Shown here in pieces: positions 57,042 to 64,000 of a stretch of 64,000 bases of DNA (its first letter is position 1; the number at the start of each line of letters is the position of its first letter). The stretch covers positions 23,997,264-24,061,263 of the forward strand of contig ML681971.1 of assembly GCA_007922195.1 (NCBI GenBank), written 5' to 3'. The translations under genes were made by a program, and so were the position numbers. The DNA comes from Podocnemis expansa (Eukaryota; Chordata; Testudines; Podocnemididae). The notes beneath the pieces were generated by a model. It had not been told where the DNA came from. It saw only the letters and a program-made list of their open reading frames with translations, and did no database searches.

Positions 57042-59215
57042 TCATAGAATCATAGGGTTAGAAGGGACCTCATGAGATCATCTAGTCCAACCTTCTGCCA
57101 AAAAAAGCAGGACCACTTTCACTAAATCATCCCAGCCAGGGTTTTGTCTAACCAAGCCTTAAATATCTCCAAAGATGGAGATTTCACCACTTCCCTAGGT
57201 AGCCCATTCCAATGCTTCACCACCCTCCTAGTAAGAAAGTTTTTCCTAATATCCAACCTCGAACCTCCCCAGCTGCAGCTTGAAACCATTGCTCCTTGTT
57301 CTGTCCTCTGTTATTACTGAGAACAGCTGAGCTCCATCCTCCTCAGAGCATCTCTTCAAGTAGTTGAATGCTGCTATCAAATCCCCCCCTCAGTCTTCTC
57401 TTCCGCAGGCCAAATAAACCTAGTTCCTTCAGTCTCTCTTCGTAAGTCTTGTGCTCTAGCCCCTTAATCATTTTTGTTGCTCTCCACTGGACTTTCCAAA
57501 TCTGTCCATGTCCTTTTTGTAGTGGAGTGCCCAAAACTGGACACAATATTCCAGATGCAGCCTCACCAATGCCAAATAGAGGGGAACAATCACATCCCTC
57601 GATCTGCTGGCAATGCTGCTTCTGATGCAGCCCAGTATGCCATTGGCCTTTTTGGCTACAAGAGCACACTGCTGACTCATATGCAGCTTCCCATCCACCA
57701 TGATCCCAGAGGTCCTTTTCTACAGTGCTGCTACTTAGCTGATCACTCCCCAGCCTGTAGCAGTGCATGAGGGTTTTCTGTCCTAAGTGCAGGACTTTGC
57801 ACTTGTCCTTGTTGAACCTCATGAGATTTCTATTGGCCCACTGCTCCAATTTGTCTAGGTCTCTCTGAATCCTGTCCCTGCCCTCCAAGCGTTTCTACCA
57901 TTCCCCCAGGTTGGTGTCATCTGCAAACTTACTGAGTGTGCAATCTATCCCATAATCCAGATCATTAATGAAAATGTTGAACAGAACCTGCCCAGGACCA
58001 ACCCCTGGGGCACACCACTCATTACTGGTTGCCAACTACATGGAGCCATTGATTCCTACTCACTGAAACCACTGATCTAGCCAGTTTTCTATCCATCTTA
58101 TAGTCCAACACATCCAACCCATACTTCCTTAACTTGCTGATGAGAATGCTGCAGGAAACCATTTCAAAAGCCTTGCTAAAGTTGAGGTATATCACATTCC
58201 TGCATCCGCAAATCCAGTCATCTCATCATAGAAGGCAATGAGGTTGGTCAGGCATGATTTAGCCTTGGTGAATCTATGCTGAATGTTCCTAATCACTCTA
58301 TTTTCCTCCAAGTGTTTCAGGATGGACTCTTTGAGAACCTGCTCCATGATTTTTCCAGGGATTGAGGTCAGGTTGACAGGTCTGTAATTCCCCATGTCCT
58401 CCTTTCGCCTTTCGTGAAGCTAGGTACTATATTTGCTTTTTTTCTAGTCCTCTGGCACCTCCCCTCTTCGCCATGAGTTTTCAAAGATAATGGTCAGCAG
58501 TGCTGCCATGTCATCAGCCAACTCCCTCAGCAGTTCATCCAGCCCCATAGATTTGTGCACATCCAGCTTCCTTAAGCAGTCCCTAACCTCAGCCTCTGTC
58601 ACCAAGAGCCTCTCTTCTTCCGTCCAATCTACCATACCCACTGTAGTGGGTTGGGAGCTAGCCCTCCCTGTGAAAACTGAAGTAAAAAGAAGCATTGAGC
58701 CCTTCAGCTTTTTCCTCGTCCTCCACCACGAGGATACCTGCCCCATTCAGTAAGGGACCTACACCATCCTTGATCCTCTTCTTGTTATTGATATACTTGT
58801 AGAACCCCTTCCTGTTATCCTTCACTTCCCTTGCTAGTTCCAACTTCAATTGTCCATTGGCCTTTCTGATTTTATCCCTGAAGTCCCAAGCAATATCTTT
58901 GTATGCCTCCTTAGTCATCTGTCCAGGCTTCCACTTTCTGTAAGCTTCCTTTTTATGCTTTAGCTCAGTGCAGAGTTCTCTGTTAAGCCACGCTGGGCAC
59001 CTTCCATGTTTCCTGTTCTTTCTGCTCATCAGAATAGTATCTTCCTGTGCCTGTAGCAGGTTTTCTTTAAACTAAAACCAGCTCTTTTGGATGTCTTTCC
59101 CCTTCAGATCAGCCCCCCAAAACGATCCTGACTATCAGCTCCCTAAGGGAGCCAAAATCTGCTTTTCTGAAGTCCGGGGTCTGTGTTTTGCTTCTTTCCT
59201 TTTTTCCATTAATCA
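57042..59215 (-). mobile_element. CR1 LINE, 2.2 kb, 5' truncated
   Basis: Read on the minus strand it contains most of the ORF2 reverse transcriptase and the full 3' end. Protein words in order: [147 protein letters not shown], then the C-terminal block ending in the TTCTATGAGT-type tail at 57042. The endonuclease domain is missing and several frameshifts are present, so it is dead. It is the longest CR1 in the window. Confidence 0.93.
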
Positions 59216-59509
59216 GCATCTATGTCAGTATCAGATCCCACAAGTGTTCTATTATCATCACAAAACATCATTGAGGCCTAGGTCTTAGAAGCATTCAGAA
59301 GGGGATTAGGTATTCCAACTGATAAGAATGTTTAAGGGAAAATCCTGGCTCCACTAAAGTAAATGGTAAAATTCCCATTGACTTTAGTGGGGCCAGGATA
59401 TCAGCCTCTGACATTAAAATATTAAAAACAAACAGGATTGTCAGAAAGGATACAAATCCTTCTGATTCAGGGCTTAAGCCAACCTCTAATTAATGGGTGT
59501 CTGGAACGT
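59216..59509. other. spacer with a GGCCAGGAT hairpin
   Basis: It holds a hairpin-like inverted repeat at 59342-59401: ATCCTGGCTCCACTAAAGTA pairs with ACTTTAGTGGGGCCAGGAT around an AATGGTAAAATTCCCATT centre. No gene was seen. Confidence 0.7.
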
Positions 59510-60848
59510 TGGGTTACTTACCAGTAACCGTCCTTCTCCGAGATGGGCTGCTCAGATGCATTCAGAAATAGGTGTCTCCAAGCTGGAGTGCCAGATTGGC
59601 CGGAAACTTTTTGCCCTAGCCTATCAGAAGAGGGCAGGCAGCCACCGCCCCCCCCACGCCACCACGTGGCTATACGAGTGGCCGCCACCAGGCCCTTCCC
59701 CAGTTCCTAAGAGTCACCGACTCTAATGCAGGGATAGGGGGAGGGCTCTGAATGAATCCAAGCAGCCCATCTCAAAGAAGGATGGTTACTGGTAAGCAAC
59801 CCACTGTTCTTCTTCAAGCACTGCTCGGATATATTCAGAAATAGGTGACTGCTAGCTGTGCTGATGGGTGGCGGGCAGAGTTGGCTCTTCCACCTTCAGC
59901 ACAGCAGAACTCCAACCAGGGTAGTTGTCCAACAAGTTGGCCCTCAGGAAAGTAATTGACCCATGGGCCTCCATCCCAGGGAGAACAGCCCAGGGATGCA
60001 GGATGTAACCTAGAAGGAGAATTTGCCCAAATTGCCCTTGCACCGAGAGATATAGGAGGACACGATGGGCTGAGGTCACCTTACGCGAAAAGCTACAAAA
60101 CATGGTGTTGAGATCAAGGGTAGCATCCCTACTTGCTCTCCTTGAAAGGAGATGCAACGCCTTGAAGCCAAGGGATTCAGGCTCATGGGATGGCACTCAT
60201 TAGTAGGGTCCTTATAGGAGAAATAACCCGTCTCTAGTTTTGTCAGGTTGGACAATGCACCAGAGCATCCAAAGGTGGGAAGCTAGGTTGTCTCCCCCCC
60301 AGATCGGTATAGTGAGGCACATGAAGGTCGTACACCAGGCTGGGGACTGAAAGAGGGCTACAGCTGCCCCCAAGCTCTACAGCAGTGAGATCGAAGCCAG
60401 AAAGCATTGAATAAATGAAAACTGGCGTACACGGAGTGGCAGAGGGGAAAGGAATGGGAAACGGAAACAGGAGAGGAAGGTGTCTAAATAGATACTCCAA
60501 ACTACCTCTCCTGAGCGGCCGGAATAACAATAGTAATAGCCCGCATGGTGCACCCATAGTGGGGAAGTGGGACAACTCAGAGTGGCTAAATGCCTGGCCA
60601 GTTCCGTGGCTTTAGGAGAGATGCATAGTAAGACATTTCATGGTCTGAAAGTGACCAGGCCGCCAGTGCAGGCGAAGGCACTGTAGTAGGTCCCCTCAGG
60701 CGGAGTATCAGGATTCCTATCCTTGAAGGGATGGCATACCAGTACGTATGCCCTTCCCCTTCTCCCCTTGACAAAATAGTGGCTGGCAGGCAGCCGCAGT
60801 GTTATCAGACAAGGGGTTGGATGGAATGCAGTTACAGCCTAATGATGG
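59510..60848 (-). mobile_element. DIRS element C, 3' part (right ITR, ICR and family 3' region)
   Basis: Right ITR 59510-59712 (GGGTTACTTACCAGTAACC, CTCCGAGATGGGCTGCTCAG, TTCAGAAATAGGTGTCTCC) and ICR 59745-59850 (GAGCAGCCCATC..TTACTGGTAAGCAACCC joined to TTCTTCTTCAAGCACTGCTC) match element B closely. The region 59855-60848 aligns with 33263-34300 of B. It stops abruptly at 60848, where the inverted duplication arm begins. Confidence 0.85.
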
Positions 60849-61196
60849 AGTATGTTTACTTCACTCTCAGTGGAAATAAGAGTATTCTGATAGAAAATAA
60901 GGGCGGTGGTGGAAGGGCTGACAATGTGCAATGGCAGTGGTTTGTGGATTTAAGGAAAAGGTAGAAATCGAAGATTTTCAGGTCAGGATATTCGTGCTTC
61001 AAGGTAAATAGCAAACGTTATTTTAATGAGCTGCCATAACAGAAATGGTGTATTATACTCCCAGCCCTATAAGATCACTATTAGCAATTGCTGCAAAACA
61101 GAGTCTTTAATCTTGATGCAGAAAATAATTATTCATGTGCATGAAGATACCAGGAACACCATTCGGAACATAGGAATGGGCACAGTAAATCAGACT
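60849..61196. repeat. left arm of a 348-bp inverted duplication
   Basis: The reverse complement of 62284-62631 matches over all 348 bases without indels and with two mismatches that I can see (99.4%). The inner edge reads GGGCACAGTAAATCAGACT. It replaces the middle of DIRS C and is directly followed by a CR1 tail. The 131-aa open frame crossing it is a chance join of the arm and CR1. Confidence 0.95.
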
Positions 61197-61817
61197 CTTG
61201 CTGCCAAAAAGGCCAATGGCATACTGGTCTGCATCAGAAGCAGCATTGCCAGCAGATCGAGGGATGTGATCATTCCCCTCTATTCGGCAGCGGTGAGGCC
61301 GCATCTGGAATACTGTGTCCAGTTTTGGGCTCCCCACTACGAAAAGGACATGGACAAATTTGGAAAGAGTCCAGCGGAGGGCAACAAAAATGATCAAAGG
61401 GCTGGAGCACAAGCCCTGTGAAGAAAGACTGAAGGAACTAGGCTTATTTAGCCTGCAGAAGAGAAGACTGAGGGGGGATTTGATAGCAACCTTCAACTAC
61501 CTGAAGGGATGCTCCAAGGAGAATGGAGCTCAGCTGTTCTCAGTAGTAACAGAGGATAGAACAAGGAGCAATGGTTTCAAGTTGCAGCTGGGGAGGTTGA
61601 GGCTGGATATTAGGAAAAACTTTCTTACTGGGAGGGTGGTAAAGCATTGGAATGGGCTACCTGGGGAGGTGGTGGAATCTCCATCTTTGGAGATGTTTAA
61701 GGCCTGGCTGGATAAAACTCTAGCTAGAATAATTTAGTGGGAGTGGTCCTGGTTTTTTCGGCAGGGGGTTGGAGTAGATGACCTCATGAGGTCCCTTCCA
61801 ACCCTATGATTCTATGA
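61197..61817 (+). mobile_element. CR1 LINE, 3' fragment, inside DIRS C
   Basis: It begins GCTGCCAAAAAGGCCAATGG and encodes the ORF2 end: [20 protein letters not shown], then after a shift [77 protein letters not shown]. It ends AACCCTATGATTCTATGAA. The 140-residue frame 61315-61737 is well preserved, so this is the youngest CR1 in the window. It is 5' truncated exactly where the duplicated arm begins. Confidence 0.93.
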
Positions 61818-62172
61818 ACAGTGGATCGTGGTGTTCCGGTCCAGGAAGGGAGACCTTCTTTGTGTGTGTGTGGGGGGGGGGGGGGGTTGTCCACAAACAG
61901 GTTCTCCCAGTTGGACAGAGGGCTCATACAGGGAAAAACAAACAGGAGACAGGCTACTTGCAAAGCAAGGAGTGGGCAGTTCCAGATCCAGCGCAAAGGC
62001 AGAAGCTGGGGAAGGGCCAGGCGGCGACCACTTGTATAGTCATGGGGTGGCACGGGTGGTGGCCACCTGCCCTCTTCTGACAGGCTAGGGCAAAAAGTTT
62101 CCGGCCAATCCGGCACTCTGGCACAGAGACACCTATTTCTGAATATATCCGAGCTGTGCTTGAAGAAGAACA
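61818..62172 (-). mobile_element. DIRS element C, 5' part (left ITR and start of gag)
   Basis: On the minus strand the left ITR (62172 to about 62020) runs CTTCTTCAAGCACAGCTCGG, TTCAGAAATAGGTGTCTCTG, CCGGATTGGCCGGAAACTTT and GCCCTCTTCTGACAGGCTAGG in reverse. It leads to a gag start at 61927 (MSPLSNWENLFVDNPPPPP), homologous to B. Gag is cut after about 35 codons by the CR1 end at 61817. A T/G-rich slip (GTGTGTGTGT then a G run, 61861-61886) lies within gag and disrupts its frame. Confidence 0.85.
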
Positions 62173-62283
62173 AACTTTCCTTGTGAGCTGGTTATCCTGC
62201 AACTGTAGGGCTTCTTGCCCCTTCCTCTGAGTCATCACATATTGGCCTCTGTTAATAGTAGGATAGCAACTAGGTGGAACAGT
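62173..62283 (-). repeat. CR1/L3-like LINE tail fragment
   Basis: CTTGCCCCTTCCTCTGAGTC, CATATTGGCCTCTGTTAATA and AACTAGGTGGAACAGTAGT are a diverged reverse copy of the same LINE tail as at 10020-10230. It continues without a break into the right arm of the inverted duplication, so this side looks like the original locus. Confidence 0.55.
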
Positions 62284-62631
62284 AGTCTGATTTACTGTGC
62301 CCATTCCTATGTTCCGAATGGTGTTCCTGGTATCTTCATGCACATGAATAATTATTTTCTGCATCAAGATTAAAGACTCTGTTTTGCAGCAATTGCTAAT
62401 AGTGATCTTATAGGGCTGGGAGTATAATACACCATTTCTGTTATGGCAGCTCATTAAAATAACGTTTGCTATTTACCTTGAAGCACGAATATCCTGACCT
62501 GAAAATCTTCGATTTCTACCTTTTCCTTAAATCCACAAACCACTGCCATTGCACATTGTCAGCCCTTCCACCACCACCCTTATTTTCTATCAGAATACTC
62601 TTATTTCCACTGAGAATGAAGTAAACATACT
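62284..62631. repeat. right arm of a 348-bp inverted duplication
   Basis: It starts AGTCTGATTTACTGTGCCC and ends GAAGTAAACATACT. It is the inverted twin of 60849-61196, and 1,087 bp separate the arms. Sequence identity ends sharply on both sides. Confidence 0.95.
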
Positions 62632-63713
62632 GCAGTCACCCAAATCCTTTTGCCAGACACTCTGCAGTCTTAGTTACTCACAGTGGGGAGGATTCAGCAA
62701 AAGACTATTGTCTAAAATACAAGTAAGTGTTTCCACACAGCAGGCCTGACTTGTTATGCATTACAGTACAGATCACCGCCTATCTGGGAGTAAATTTCCA
62801 AGGCAACCTGCAGATAGGAAGCAGCGTGTGTGCACAATATCTGAGGGGAGATATCAAATAAGATAGGCAGATGATACACACACAGCCCCCATTTGATTCC
62901 TCCACAACTGACTATACTTTTGTACAGTCTGAAGTTGCTAGTTTGTTTTAACTTAGTTAAATTTGGTCTCTTCTTAACAACAGTTGTGAGTGTACCATGA
63001 AACTCTACTCCAGAAGGGTGGTAAACATCTCTGGTTACACTGTTAACTATAGGGCTTGGTTCAAAACTCAATGAAGCAAATAGAAAGACATCCAAACTTG
63101 CATACCCTTGCATTATCTTATTAATGAACAATTCAGAGTGAAGCAATGGGATAAAACTAAAGGGAAAAAATTGTGGACTATTACGGAGATCTTTTTGACA
63201 GTTACATCTGTGGGGCTGTGGATCAGTCTCCCAAGGGAAATTGTGGATCTTTCCAACTAACCTGGATGAAGCATTAGGGAAACATCTCACAGGAAATGGA
63301 ACTGCACTTGTTCCCAAGGGATGGGTAAGGTGATCTGACAGGCCCCCCCACCTTGATTTTGCAGGACTCCCTTCAAGTAAAATACACAATACAGTGACTA
63401 GTAGAAAGTGGGAAAAGTTGTCACAATTGAAGATTTTTCAGATAAATAATATTAAGGCCATATCTGTGGTCAGAGGTTCCCTCCCTTGCAGCATCATACA
63501 CCACTGTCCTTTGCAACCGTAAAGCAGTCCAATCTGCGTCCCACCAGAACATTCAGAACCCTGGCCTCTGCGTTCATTTTTCCCTCCTGAAACCTTGCTG
63601 TGAGAGTCTTTGTATGGACAACAGCTATAAATCAAAGCCAAGATTGTGGAAACAGTAATAAACAAAGGGTACGGAATGTGCACCCGCTGTTCTTTCTTCC
63701 ATACCAGAGCTCC

Positions 63714-63762
<49 letters not shown>

Positions 63763-64000
63763 CTCCTCTCCCACACTTACCCCAAACAGTCTCTAAATAA
63801 GTCTAATCATCTCGTCTTCACCAAATCACATCGTACCATTAAGCTCCACAATGCTTATGTCCGCATATCCGGGAGGGGTGGGGAGAGGCAGACAGTTCAA
63901 GAACAGGCCCTTGGGGTCCTCTTCCATCTCATGCACTCAAGAGGGACTGACAAGACTGGGAAATGACTTCATGCTATGGGATCTCCTGGGCCTCTGTTCC
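62632..64000. other. unassigned DNA at the window end
   Basis: Nothing was recognised except the AC microsatellite. A 211-aa open frame on the minus strand (62754-63389) is long for chance in such DNA, but I see no domain, no conserved motif and no plausible splice context, so I do not call it a gene. Any DHRS11 exon 1 should lie further to the right. Confidence 0.4.
63717..63758. repeat. (AC)21 microsatellite
   Basis: 42 bases of pure AC repeat, likely polymorphic. Confidence 0.97.

Noticed and set aside
61026..61421. 131-aa open frame, plus strand, whose start is repeated at 61954-62454 minus
   Set aside because: The first half is the duplicated arm and the second half is CR1 or DIRS sequence. 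The shared N-terminus reflects the inverted duplication, not a gene family.

Overview
The window is nuclear DNA of a vertebrate, most likely a non-avian sauropsid and probably a turtle. One ordinary multi-exon gene sits in a large, repeat-filled landscape of CR1-type LINE fragments, non-autonomous hAT transposons with clear 8-bp target duplications, MIR/CORE-type SINEs and DIRS-type tyrosine-recombinase retrotransposons. Turtle is inferred from this repeat mix and from familiar repeat phrases (a short repeat carrying GTGGCAC..AAAGACTAACA..CTTTCGTGGG, and CR1 tails ending TTCTATGA). Species cannot be fixed from the sequence. No prokaryotic features, CRISPR arrays, rRNA or tRNA genes were seen.

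The one cellular gene I can support is DHRS11 (SDR family 17-beta-hydroxysteroid/3-ketosteroid reductase) on the minus strand. Coding exons 2-7 lie at 24774-24983, 16779-16873, 15691-15820, 13321-13413, 12542-12607 and 9703-9744, all with GT/AG splice sites and consistent phases. They encode the C-terminal 211 residues. Exon 1 (about 49 residues expected) is not recognisable in the 39 kb upstream, so it is either beyond 64000 or too diverged to see by eye. A putative 1-kb 3' UTR runs down to tandem poly(A) signals near 8700.

Layout: 1-440, a TTTCGAAATA-rich repeat and the right end of a DIRS element; 441-8690, intergenic DNA with hAT, CR1 and SINE copies; 8690-24983, DHRS11 exons and TE-bearing introns; 24984-32911, intron 1 or upstream DNA; 32912-38345, DIRS element B (minus), with inverted terminal repeats, an internal complementary region and a long gag but no recognisable pol; 38346-45999, sparse; 46003-51122, DIRS element A (plus), older, with gag, reverse transcriptase, RNase H and the start of a tyrosine recombinase, all broken, and a hAT copy inside; 51126-57041, sparse; 57042-59215, a 2.2-kb CR1 (minus); 59510-62172, DIRS element C (minus), whose middle is replaced by a CR1 tail and one arm of a 348-bp, 99.4% identical inverted duplication; 62632-64000, sparse, with an AC microsatellite.

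The most interesting structures are the DIRS family (B, C and D), which appears to move as a gag-bearing but pol-less element, and the nearly perfect inverted duplication at 60849-61196 / 62284-62631.
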